Below are positions 54,201-62,757 of a stretch of DNA of 64,000 nt, piece by piece. Origin of the DNA: Mariprofundus sp. (GTDB lineage Bacteria > Pseudomonadota > Zetaproteobacteria > Mariprofundales > Mariprofundaceae); contig JAJFLH010000006.1 of NCBI GenBank assembly GCA_021772775.1, positions 62,001-126,000 on the forward strand, read 5' to 3'. The notes beneath the pieces were generated by a model, which saw only the letters and a list, made by a program, of their open reading frames with translations, was not told where the DNA came from and ran no database searches. The position numbers and the translations under genes are program-made. The stretch's first letter is position 1; every line of letters starts with the position of its first letter.

Positions 54201-56616
54201 GGCTAGCAATAGTATCTGTATTCCAGAGTACACTCCAATAATCTGATGAGGTCCTTACAGCAGCGTACCCTTTATATTCGGGTGCGGAATTTGCGTTCAA
54301 ACAAGGCAAAGCAAAGCAATCAGGAAATACAGAAGGGTCAACAACACCTGTTGAAGGAGCATGAATACTATTCTTTCTAGCCTCTTCAAATATACTTTGA
54401 GCGTTACAATGCCAGGCAACTCTTACCGGATGAAATGGAGATAGGATAGCGGCATCAGGAATAGACTTTAAACAGTTGTTGCCAGATTCTTCAGAGTGCA
54501 CAGAAATAATATCACTCCAAATTGCAGTCTCATAGTCACTTCTTAGCCATTTAAGATATTCTTTTAAATATAAATCAACTGCACCTTTAAAATCTTCCTC
54601 TAAATAAAGCACCCCAAAATTAAGGGACTCAATTGAATCACTATTTTTATCACACCGATCTTTTAATAAACGACGCAGAACGTCCCTGCTAGCAATATAC
54701 GCTTGAGCCATATGAGAGTTTATAGATTCAAAACCCGGCCTTGGGTCTAAGAATATTTTCATGTCTGATATTACTGGGTTTGAATTCCAAGTTGGCTTAG
54801 TCCACTTGTTTTTAAAATCTGGTCCCAAAATAGCAGGGCAATAGGAATCCTTATCACTTAAGATCCAGTTCTCCAGATCAGATAACATCGTTTGCTTTAC
54901 ATCCACTTTAGAACCTGGATTTCCACCACAGCTCTCAATTACAAGTTTTCGAAATTCGCTTGAAACACCTTTGGGCGTAAACTCATTAACGGAAATGTTT
55001 ATCTTATATGTATAAATCCCATTGTTATCAATCTGAAATTCATAGACACAATCCTCTTCTGCTTCAATTAAACAAACTGCATGTTCATCAGAAGATGGCG
55101 TAATATTTTTCTCGGTTAACTCAGTATCGGAATCTGAATCACCTGAGGAAAGCGGAGTCATCTTTGTGAGAAAATTTATACCTTTTTTGTGATATAAATC
55201 CAATGTGTGGGAACCAATGCCATTTAATTCTATCTGGCATTCATAGTGCCCCTTATTATTCTGTTTCGCTTTTTTCCCTTTATCAGCTTTAAATTTAAAA
55301 GGTGTGATTTTAATTGCAGAGCGACAATTCATTGTCACTTTAGGTTTAAAATATTCTATATCGATAATTTTATAAATAAGAGGTTTAGCAGCTGATTTAG
55401 ATGAAAATTGATATTTAATAAAAAAGTCATGATCAATCTCTATTTCTTTATCTACCCAAGTTACATCTTCACCTTTTATTGTAATGGTATCTATAACTTG
55501 TAATGTTTTATTTCCAGATGACTTACTTATTTCAAGTGTTATTTCATCACCTTGCTCTTCTGTAGGCGATATTAAAAAAGAAGCTCCTTTTTGAATAACT
55601 TCAGGATGATTCTTAGAGACGGGCCTATAAAGGGGGTTTAAGCATGCAATATTTAAAAGTATGTTTTTTTGAGTTTCATCCGAACCTCCTAACAATCTGT
55701 ACCAAGTTTTATTAGTTAAAATACTCCACCAGTTCGATTCACCATCCTCTTTTGCTTTTGCATAATTCAGCATCGGATTATCATTAAAGTCTGAGGGCAC
55801 GAGACAATTTTTCGAAATAGCATTGGTGAACTCAAATAATGCGTCTTTGATTTCAGTATCTTTATCCGATAGTTCACTTACCAATAGGTCTGAACCAGAG
55901 GTAAATCCGTTATCAACAAAATAAGCTGCAATTTTCTTTGGTAACTTAAATGCCTCGATTACTTCATCATCTTCTATGCTTGGTACACCAATCTTTTCAC
56001 ATAAATAACGGCTTTCTGGGCGGGAATCAATTACATTGTAGATGTCTTCAAGAACACCCCAAACAGCACGCCTATCACTGTGCCTTTGATCGGCATCCCA
56101 TGCTTCAGTCAGAGCCTCTTTAATGGCCTCCTTTACAATCTTTCGTTCCTGATCATTGGGAAGTTTGGAATCTATCGAATTTAATATTTTAAATACAAAA
56201 GGCTCTTCCAGCCATTCGTTAATAGTTTGATGGTTTCTAGTTGAAATTCCTTTACGTTCAGCTGCTGTTTCAGAAGATAGGTTCGTTGCATCATCTATAG
56301 CATGAAGAGCAAAGTATGAGCCCTCTTCAGTATTCCTGACTGTTACTAAATGATTGTTCGTGCATTTCCCAGAGTCTAAATTTTTAGGGTCTTCAGTTAC
56401 ATCAGGATCAACTAGTAAAACAGGAATATACTTTGTTAAATCATTTCTAGATATTTTAAGTTTCTTTTCTCCATCAGTCAGAAGTACAAATATTTTATCA
56501 AGCATATACTTAGGGAAACCTGAGAAAAGAACTCGGATTGGGTCCCTTTCGTTTGTTAAAAGCATTGAAATCTCATCTATAATTTCTTTAGTTAGAAACC
56601 CATAAAAACTATTCAT
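51241..56616 (-). CDS. Giant DptH-like protein: PD-(D/E)xK motif plus HerA/FtsK-type ATPase
   Basis: 1791 residues. The N-terminal ~1000 residues have no familiar domain. Around 1190-1230 lies a nuclease-like motif, RPD with D1203, then E1225-V-K1227. The C-terminal ATPase has Walker A GDLGTGKT at 1456-1463, Walker B LLVDEAH at 1680-1685 (D1682, E1683) and GREFGVGVILASQ, as in HerA/FtsK translocases. Size, domain order and neighbours recall DptH of the Dnd phosphorothioation-dependent restriction system. Fifteen bases separate it from the upstream gene. AT-rich. Confidence 0.75.
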   Translation of the reverse strand: MNSFYGFLTKEIIDEISMLLTNERDPIRVLFSGFPKYMLDKIFVLLTDGEKKLKISRNDLTKYIPVLLVDPDVTEDPKNLDSGKCTNNHLVTVRNTEEGSYFALHAIDDATNLSSETAAERKGISTRNHQTINEWLEEPFVFKILNSIDSKLPNDQERKIVKEAIKEALTEAWDADQRHSDRRAVWGVLEDIYNVIDSRPESRYLCEKIGVPSIEDDEVIEAFKLPKKIAAYFVDNGFTSGSDLLVSELSDKDTEIKDALFEFTNAISKNCLVPSDFNDNPMLNYAKAKEDGESNWWSILTNKTWYRLLGGSDETQKNILLNIACLNPLYRPVSKNHPEVIQKGASFLISPTEEQGDEITLEISKSSGNKTLQVIDTITIKGEDVTWVDKEIEIDHDFFIKYQFSSKSAAKPLIYKIIDIEYFKPKVTMNCRSAIKITPFKFKADKGKKAKQNNKGHYECQIELNGIGSHTLDLYHKKGINFLTKMTPLSSGDSDSDTELTEKNITPSSDEHAVCLIEAEEDCVYEFQIDNNGIYTYKINISVNEFTPKGVSSEFRKLVIESCGGNPGSKVDVKQTMLSDLENWILSDKDSYCPAILGPDFKNKWTKPTWNSNPVISDMKIFLDPRPGFESINSHMAQAYIASRDVLRRLLKDRCDKNSDSIESLNFGVLYLEEDFKGAVDLYLKEYLKWLRSDYETAIWSDIISVHSEESGNNCLKSIPDAAILSPFHPVRVAWHCNAQSIFEEARKNSIHAPSTGVVDPSVFPDCFALPCLNANSAPEYKGYAAVRTSSDYWSVLWNTDTIASQLNNENYESIFGDEFGISIDGMIQGFSIQQVKRSLDDVRQLACAKSTLTVSLTSDTIGQSSCNLGIEKWCEEHLGLERDEWSSAGANSLKVYDTRAEKAQPEPAILASLTARSGTNVRWYTENNNDQPEKRDLAIIDHLKTMSNSFEKHQFKSAVDQTGLFRKSIKHSFSKQNKFLAESRVGYFITAPIEADESIRNVLLNTLDTMENSCIEYDLFDSMVYAPNLNTLENSFDNTDFCAVSSSTIDASCFHMPDQISLLWDYELPKYSSDVGQSSGFYLLARESDNMHEALKNALIEFQEHAPVDKKESKSLLQEISLRGMPTLKKLTSGGTSSFGEIGMLVALRLLQTEFQVNSDCDGLISVFKGSHINLIVPADIFQPRFDSLRAYLKSGTMERPDLIVISISLLEGKVNSIRLTPVEVKARSEQMTQIAREDAIKQTQTFATFLEIMLEKSQESAIWGLAWREMLASWIDYGFRVYGEIESIKKRGAEWSKLHQETLIDLMSQSVEIEIDNIGRLISLEKCISGKVISTAQRTFKDTIVLSYHSAAILLSQNQESVIKNIANEVGDWGFLSKIEGVQASVKGEPVQSGGHKAKEVDTTVPDQEVEAGQESSLGIHFMVGESLDKFENKEAMFYPGNTALNNINIGVVGDLGTGKTQLLKSLVYQLVSNPASNRGVAPKVLILDYKRDFSDLNNENCDFISKANVKVIKPIGLPLNMFNTSDSSASTPWLDRYSFFRDVLGKIFSTQKPLQDSHLKKAVKKCFSENDGRDPTIYEVFDAYEEIVEGKVDTTYSIMEDIIDYEIFESNPDKIINFEEFFDGTVALDLSGFSDDKIKNMVIVIFLNFYFDYMKKVKKQPFLGTDPQTRFIDSYLLVDEAHNIMPYEFPVLSKLLLQGREFGVGVILASQYFSHFKTNNENYMEPIQSWFVHKVPGIRASDLDRMGLPSSGQSTISRIATLEVFESLFKTLDHNGEFIKGIPFYKLD

Positions 56617-56631
56617 TACTATTTCCCATTT

Positions 56632-58158
56632 TTAAAAAGAATTTTTGAAAGGAGAATTGATTATCATGCCACCTTCAGCGTCTGGACTTTCAATGACCAG
56701 ACCTAAACTTCTAAGTAGTTTGTAGAATATACTATTACTATCCTGTTGAATCTCAGCTTCTAAGCCATAAAAAGAAAGTTGTTGAATCAGGTCTGCAATG
56801 GTGCACGGTCCATTAGACCGGGCGACAGTGCAGTGTACCATTAACAAAAGCGCAGTTGGCCCTAGCCCCACTACCCATGGAGCGCTGGAATAAGCACCTC
56901 TTTTACGAAGAAAGTAACCTTGGTCATAGCTTTCTAGGCCGGCCTCGGATGTCTGCCTTTGCCTAACAACATAGCTAATAAACTCTAAAATATTTTTAGA
57001 TGTGCCTTTTTTGCAGGATGTGATTCTAGGTTCCATTTCAAGAATGTTTTGTAAGTTCCTTCGATATTCATCGTATTCGAAAGAGGCTCTTTGTTTTGCC
57101 AAATGATTTAAAGTTTCAGTGATTTTTTCAGGAGAAGTTAATTCAATTTTAGCATCATCAAAGGACTCATTGTCCGAAATGCCACTCAATACTAAATTAA
57201 TTGAACAGCGACCTACAACATAACCTCTAACTGTTTCTTCTATTGTTTTGCTAGTTGGTTGCTCGAGAGACCAAAAACATTCTTTTTGTGATAACTCTTG
57301 TGTTACATCATTAAGACTAAAGTGCGTCCCATACTTTAAGGCATCCTCAAGCATCAAAGATATTTTTTTGTTAATAGTACAACACCACATTACGTGAGAA
57401 CATGCCGCTATTCGACATAAGGATTCCAACATTGAAACCCATTGCCTTCGAGTTAATGTTTTTTTCAACGCTAAAACTACTTTTAAATCTTTTACAAAAT
57501 GTGCAGCTGGGGTTTCTAACAAGTGTTTATCAAATACTTCATTTTCTTTTAGAGGCAAACTACTGGGTTTAGTCCAAGCCCCAATAAATTCTTCCTCACG
57601 CCAAGTAACCATTTCTGTTTGAATTAATCTCGCCCAGATATCATCATCCTCTGTAACAGATAATTTTTCAAATATATCTTGCCAAGTATTCAGGGCATCT
57701 AATTTATTATCAGCTCCCATACTCACCATTTTGGCAATCAATTTACCTGGGTTCCATGGGTTGCCAGCTAGCCTTGCCGACATAGAATAAATTGCAGAGT
57801 CGGGTACAAATGGGCTTAATTGTAAGAATTGCCTTTTAGATTGATTCGCTTGCTTCGGGCTAGTAATAGACTTAGTGACAATTTTAACCCATAAATCATC
57901 ATCAACATCTATAGCGCTTTCGGTGCCATTAGGTCGTTTCCGCTTATCAAGGTTCTTTGTAAACCTTCGTCCAAAAATAGGGGTTTTCCTTTCTGTAGCT
58001 ACTCCAAAAAATCCTACATTTCGGTATAAAGATGCAAGTAGAATTTCACCTGTTGCAACTTCTGGTAGAGGACTTAAGTGGATAAAACTTTTAGTATATT
58101 TTTTATGTAATTTTTCTGAACTCCAGGGGGCCTCAATGAAGTCTAATAATTGGCTCAT
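56632..58158 (-). CDS. DptG-like winged-helix protein
   Basis: 508 residues from ATG 58158, chosen because GGAGAG lies seven bases upstream and one base separates it from the previous stop; the frame also opens at 58173 inside that gene. Mostly helical. The C-terminal ~100 residues (GPCTIADLIQQLSFYGLEAE then YKLLRSLGLVIESPDAEGGM) look like a winged helix. Position between the two ATPases matches DptG. No catalytic motif is seen, so it may be a scaffold or DNA-binding subunit. Assignment depends on context. Confidence 0.6.
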   Translation of the reverse strand: MSQLLDFIEAPWSSEKLHKKYTKSFIHLSPLPEVATGEILLASLYRNVGFFGVATERKTPIFGRRFTKNLDKRKRPNGTESAIDVDDDLWVKIVTKSITSPKQANQSKRQFLQLSPFVPDSAIYSMSARLAGNPWNPGKLIAKMVSMGADNKLDALNTWQDIFEKLSVTEDDDIWARLIQTEMVTWREEEFIGAWTKPSSLPLKENEVFDKHLLETPAAHFVKDLKVVLALKKTLTRRQWVSMLESLCRIAACSHVMWCCTINKKISLMLEDALKYGTHFSLNDVTQELSQKECFWSLEQPTSKTIEETVRGYVVGRCSINLVLSGISDNESFDDAKIELTSPEKITETLNHLAKQRASFEYDEYRRNLQNILEMEPRITSCKKGTSKNILEFISYVVRQRQTSEAGLESYDQGYFLRKRGAYSSAPWVVGLGPTALLLMVHCTVARSNGPCTIADLIQQLSFYGLEAEIQQDSNSIFYKLLRSLGLVIESPDAEGGMIINSPFKNSF

Positions 58159-58159
58159 T

Positions 58160-60733
58160 CTATTTCTCTCCAATAAACGCTAATTCTTCATCTGTATCAA
58201 TCTCATACACTTTGGAACCAATTTTTATGTCAGCGCTTACATCAAGAAACGCTCCATCTCTGACTATTTCACCAGCGACAATAGATTTAACTTCATCCAG
58301 CATCGCAAAAACTTCTTCAGGTAATGAAGCTTCATTTAAACCATTTTCTACCTCTCTCAATGATTTAAATAAATTAAAAGTAACCGGTAACCAGCGGTTT
58401 TTGTGAATAGCAATATATGGTAAATGTTCCATAGGCTTTGACACCTTCACTTCTTGCTTAAGCATTCGGGGCTTAATTTCGTTAACTAGTAATGATATGT
58501 CTCTATCTCTATGTGATACCGGCTGACCAAATGTCGTCGAAAGGGGTATAGAAAAATGTCCGTGCTCATTAATCAATCCACGTATTTGTTTTTCTGTATT
58601 TTTAATTTGTCTTCTATCTTGATGAATTTCCGAATAATCGATTAAAGCATCGACGTTCTTACATCGCCCATATCTAACACCCAAACTACGCTTTACTAAC
58701 CTAGATGAAAATTGTCTGATTGAGGCTTGTAAGAAACGAACCTGATTAGAGATCAGGGGACTATGGTTATGTTCCATCAAAAATTCATCTGCAAAAGTTA
58801 AACCTTTTAGAATTCTCTTTTCAACTTCTGGTAATCTTCTAGATACTAATTTTAGGCCATCACTAACAGATAATCCAAATCTCTCATCAATTACACAGGC
58901 AGTAACATTGGTTTTCTCATTGTTAACACTCCCTTCAAAAAATATAACATCACCACTTAACAACGCAGGATCTAAATGTTGAGAAAAACCCTCAGAAAGT
59001 ATTTTTCTGATAGAGCTTGAATCATTGATAGCTAAGCTACCAAGAGCCCTGAAGTGACTAGAAGCAGAGACATACTCTTTATAAAGCTTCATACTTCTAG
59101 GTTTTTTAAGCACCTGTAGCTTGGCTTTGCGATGTTCACCTTTATTCAATTTGGGCCATAAAGAAAACAACCTATGGTAATACAGTTTACTCATAAGCAG
59201 GTAAGGCGCTTTAGCAAAACTTAGTTCTTCTCCTTCTTTTTTAATGATTTCCAATTGCTTGGCAGTCCAATCACATGGAGAATATATTTTTTTCCCAACC
59301 ATTAACTCTTCTTGATCGCCAAGAAGTAGATAAGACACTAGTGAATATAAATCTCGAAAAGTCCATCTTTTTCCAGCGCACAGCTCGTAGTAGAGCAGTA
59401 ATTTCACCAAATTATTTTGAGCGTCTTTTTCTGAAAGTAATAGTTTATTTTGGCAAAATGGGCACATCAAACTGTTTTCACAAGGAGGCTGCCATAACTC
59501 ATCTTTCAGAGCTTGTTTCAGAATTTGATGCATCACAGTCTCTGATTTTTCGGGTGTTGGGAAAACCAGCGATTCTACATCCATAGGCCATATCGCAATA
59601 TTTTTCCCCTCGAGTGGCCAACAATCAGGGGCTTTAGGGCCTCCACTTGCTGCTTTAACCAACTCACTAATCAAGCCAATCAAAACTTTATTGTCTTCTT
59701 TATGTGCTAGTGAGTAAGCGTTTGCCAAAATTCCACGATTGATACAGCATATATATATCCCTGAAAATTCCTCACTTAATAGACTACTAAGTTCATCATT
59801 GAATAGCTGCTCTGGGCTGATACTGCTCCGTTCAGTATCTTTTTCTGTAGCATCTTGCACTAAATGTATTTCAGCCTGTACTCCTCGGTTAGATTTCCAT
59901 AAATCAGAAAATACAACTATAGATTTTCTTGGGGGTAACTTCCCCTCTTGAGTCGTATATTGTTCAGCAAAACGATTCGTCAATGCGCCATTGGCATTTA
60001 TGGCATTATCAAAAGCCTCAATACACCCTTCAACAGCATCTGTTTTTCCATTACCCGGCCCACCTATTAATAAAATTGCCCTTGGAGGATTTTCCACGCC
60101 ACCATTCACAATCCCATCAACCCAGTTTTCTAATTTAATTGTTAAAGGTGTCTCGATTTTTTCACCTGCGGGTCTTCCTGAGTTTTCTTTAAATGGGTGC
60201 CTAACGCCACCTTTTTTAGAGCCTGACCAATTGACAAAACCAAGCGGGTATAGCTCGTTTATTTCATCACTCATTGTTTTACCACCATTGATAATAGAAT
60301 CACTTTGATGTGCTGTTTGCTGCTCTTTAGAAGTGTGATTATTTAAAGAGACTCGCGAGATATTAATCGCGAGAAATTTGCCTTTGTAGACTGTGAGGGC
60401 GACTAAATCATCTCCCATTGCCATCTTGTTTAACGCAGCAACCCATAGTCTTCGGTCGCCTCTCGTAGAAGACCTATACAAAGTCATTTTACTTTGGATT
60501 CCACTGTTTTTTCCTAAGCACTTTATTGGGAGAAAAACTTTATTTTCTGCACCAAACTTTTGGCTTTCAAAATCATGTAGGTTATTTGAGGATAGAAAAT
60601 GACGTACTTTATTCGTAGCATCTAAGATGCCTTTGCTGAGACCTGTTTCAGTAATATGAATCAGCTCAAATGAGACTGATTGCTTTGATAAAAACTTAAT
60701 CCATTCGTTCTCTTTAACGGAACATTCCCTCAC
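58160..60733 (-). CDS. DptF-like P-loop ATPase with N-terminal recognition-like domain
   Basis: 857 residues starting at GTG 60733, with GGGGAG five bases upstream. Residues ~1-130 form a separate domain (STRGDRRLWVAALNKMAMGD) that recalls, weakly, the EcoRII-N/B3-type DNA-recognition fold. The ATPase core follows: Walker A GGPGNGKT at 224-231. A cysteine cluster ENSLMCPFCQNKL suggests a zinc ribbon in the middle. The C-terminal half is unknown. It overlaps the next gene and lies 76 bases after the methyltransferase. By size and order it is the counterpart of DptF. Confidence 0.65.
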   Translation of the reverse strand: MRECSVKENEWIKFLSKQSVSFELIHITETGLSKGILDATNKVRHFLSSNNLHDFESQKFGAENKVFLPIKCLGKNSGIQSKMTLYRSSTRGDRRLWVAALNKMAMGDDLVALTVYKGKFLAINISRVSLNNHTSKEQQTAHQSDSIINGGKTMSDEINELYPLGFVNWSGSKKGGVRHPFKENSGRPAGEKIETPLTIKLENWVDGIVNGGVENPPRAILLIGGPGNGKTDAVEGCIEAFDNAINANGALTNRFAEQYTTQEGKLPPRKSIVVFSDLWKSNRGVQAEIHLVQDATEKDTERSSISPEQLFNDELSSLLSEEFSGIYICCINRGILANAYSLAHKEDNKVLIGLISELVKAASGGPKAPDCWPLEGKNIAIWPMDVESLVFPTPEKSETVMHQILKQALKDELWQPPCENSLMCPFCQNKLLLSEKDAQNNLVKLLLYYELCAGKRWTFRDLYSLVSYLLLGDQEELMVGKKIYSPCDWTAKQLEIIKKEGEELSFAKAPYLLMSKLYYHRLFSLWPKLNKGEHRKAKLQVLKKPRSMKLYKEYVSASSHFRALGSLAINDSSSIRKILSEGFSQHLDPALLSGDVIFFEGSVNNEKTNVTACVIDERFGLSVSDGLKLVSRRLPEVEKRILKGLTFADEFLMEHNHSPLISNQVRFLQASIRQFSSRLVKRSLGVRYGRCKNVDALIDYSEIHQDRRQIKNTEKQIRGLINEHGHFSIPLSTTFGQPVSHRDRDISLLVNEIKPRMLKQEVKVSKPMEHLPYIAIHKNRWLPVTFNLFKSLREVENGLNEASLPEEVFAMLDEVKSIVAGEIVRDGAFLDVSADIKIGSKVYEIDTDEELAFIGEK

Positions 60734-60809
60734 CCAGACTCCCCAGACTATTGTCTTTCTAGTTTAGCTTAGATTCTACATAAGTATAGTTGCAGTGGCG
60801 CTTTGGCTG

Positions 60810-62474
60810 TTAGAGTAGTTTTTTCAACGCTTTGCCGACCGCTTTGGCTAATAATGGCGCAACTGCATTTCCAACTTGGGTATATTGAGGAACCTCTTTC
60901 CGGCGGTTCGCGCCGCCAGTGGTTTCTTTTGCGCAAAATTCGAACCAGTCTGGAAATGACTGTAATCTAGCTAACTCTCGAACGGTCATGGTTCTTGCTT
61001 TCCATGGATGAACAAAGTCATCAGGGATGCTTACTATTGTTGGCGATGGTAAATTTTTAATAAGTGGCCGTTGGCTATGTTTAAGAGTTGTCAGCTCAAT
61101 TGTTCTCCAAATAAGACTTTCCTTATCCTCAGGGGTTAGATCTAGACCGTACTCGCACTGTTTTTCATCCAGCTTTGATGAGACTTCATCATAGGCCTTC
61201 TCTACAATATAGCTTAAGCCAAATATGGATTCAGCGCGAACCTTTGAGTGACTTTTCAGTAACCTAATGCTCTCCTGCAGTTCAGAGTCCCAAAGCTCCC
61301 CGTATTTTTTCGTCCAATTACGGCGAACATATTTCTCTTTTTCCTGCCTTATCCACTTCTCCTTGGAGCGGATAGCAGATTCTTCAAAACCTGAGTGACC
61401 ACGGTTCCATGCATCATTTAATACCCCTGAGTGTTCACGGTCCCATTCAATAGAAACCGTCCCTTCCTTCTCTAGCTGCCACTGTGTATTCCACTCTTCA
61501 TGCTTGGAGCATTCTACATTTTTAGCAGTTCGAAATGCTTTAGCTGGAAGGCTAACCAGAGAAACCAAGGAAGGATCCATATCAGAAAGATAATGGTACA
61601 AATTAAAACGTTCTTTAGTTCGAGGGTTATGGCTTCTCAAATGTTGATTATTCAGATTCCTTTTAGCGGCTCCTACAAATATCACTGGCTTCATAGTCTT
61701 CATAAGCTTGGCGTATGGGGAAGTATGCCCTTCTGGAAGATAGTCATCGTCACCAATGTCACCAAGTGCTTCTTGTACAGTAATTCTGTCTTTGGACGGC
61801 TTTAGGCCCAGAAGCGGACATACTCTTGGCCCAGATGAAGACCACAGAACTTTAGAAAAGTCTGGGTGACCTGATAGATCCTTTCTTACTCCTACAAGGA
61901 ATACTCGTGGACGGTGTTGCGGAACTCCATAATGCATAGCATTCAATTTCATTTTTTGAACAGAATACCCTGCTCCTTGAACCGCATCCGCTAGCTCTTC
62001 AAATGGTGTTTTTGAATCTTTGTTAACACCACTTCGTGTGTTCATTCCAGCAACATTCTCAACCAGTACAATTTTTGGTTTAACTTGGCGAACAAACTCA
62101 AGGAACTGCCAGGGAAGGTTGTTTCGCGCATCAATTCCGCGCCGTTTTCCTGCTAATGAAAACCCTTGGCAGGGTGGCCCACCAGCGACAAGGTCAATGT
62201 CCTGCTGACTCAGGTCCTTCATTACGTCTTTATTGGCTAGAACCTCGTAAAGGCTATTAACTACTAATCCTTTATCTTTTTGCTCTGATAGATCGCTTGC
62301 AAGGTGCTTTTTCCATTTCCCATCATCAATTCGCTCAACAATATTATGGTAGTAAGTCTCGGCGGCCATATCAGACTTCTCAACAGCTAAAACGTGCTCA
62401 AAGCCAGCCATCTTCAGGCCAAGGGATAGGCCGCCGCACCCGGAAAATAGGTCAATAAACTTGGGTTTTGGCAT
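60810..62474 (-). CDS. DNA (cytosine-5-)-methyltransferase
   Basis: 554 residues with all ordered C5-methyltransferase motifs: I DLFSGCGGLSLG, IV GGPPCQGFS with nucleophile C102, VI ENV at 139-141, VIII QHRPR at 186-190, IX (RPLIKNLPSPTIVS), and X QVGNAVAP. The target recognition region (~residues 250-460) is larger than in simple type II enzymes. It makes 5-methylcytosine at an unknown sequence. First gene of the five-gene operon; no separate restriction endonuclease or vsr gene is adjacent, so the ATPase genes are the likely restriction partner. Confidence 0.92.
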   Translation of the reverse strand: MPKPKFIDLFSGCGGLSLGLKMAGFEHVLAVEKSDMAAETYYHNIVERIDDGKWKKHLASDLSEQKDKGLVVNSLYEVLANKDVMKDLSQQDIDLVAGGPPCQGFSLAGKRRGIDARNNLPWQFLEFVRQVKPKIVLVENVAGMNTRSGVNKDSKTPFEELADAVQGAGYSVQKMKLNAMHYGVPQHRPRVFLVGVRKDLSGHPDFSKVLWSSSGPRVCPLLGLKPSKDRITVQEALGDIGDDDYLPEGHTSPYAKLMKTMKPVIFVGAAKRNLNNQHLRSHNPRTKERFNLYHYLSDMDPSLVSLVSLPAKAFRTAKNVECSKHEEWNTQWQLEKEGTVSIEWDREHSGVLNDAWNRGHSGFEESAIRSKEKWIRQEKEKYVRRNWTKKYGELWDSELQESIRLLKSHSKVRAESIFGLSYIVEKAYDEVSSKLDEKQCEYGLDLTPEDKESLIWRTIELTTLKHSQRPLIKNLPSPTIVSIPDDFVHPWKARTMTVRELARLQSFPDWFEFCAKETTGGANRRKEVPQYTQVGNAVAPLLAKAVGKALKKLL

Positions 62475-62733
62475 CTAGAAAGCCCCTCTGAAATACAAAA
62501 TCTACGTGATGATACATGTTACACTGACTATTTTCCAGGAATCATATTAGTAATTAACCTCCCTTAGAAGGGGTTCGAACATCGGGTGCATTATTTTTCC
62601 ACACAATGCCAAATAGGTTTGTAGTGCATTGGTGAAAAATATATGACTGACTCCTTAAGCAGAGACAGTGAATATCTTTGCACTTGAGTGCACAGGTGCT
62701 GCGCTTGTTTGATTGCTCTGGTGCATACGTCTT
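62475..62733. other. Upstream region of the defence operon
   Basis: About 260 bases without a gene. It must hold the promoter of the methyltransferase operon; I see no clear operator. Its right end contains the 21-bp tandem repeat described separately. Confidence 0.5.
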
Positions 62734-62757
62734 TTACTCTGGTGCATACGTCTTTAT
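62716..62757. repeat. 21-bp tandem duplication spanning the stop codon of the adjacent ORF
   Basis: CTCTGGTGCATACGTCTTT occurs twice with a 21-base period. On the minus strand each unit reads codons K-T-Y-A-P-E followed by TAA in the first and CAA in the second. Confidence 0.85.

Noticed and set aside
49865-62474. BREX, DISARM or a complete Dnd/Ssp phosphorothioation system
   Set aside because: No PglZ phosphatase, BrxC/BrxL, DrmA/DrmB/DUF1998, DndABCDE or SspABCD pattern is seen. Only the three middle genes resemble the Dpt set.
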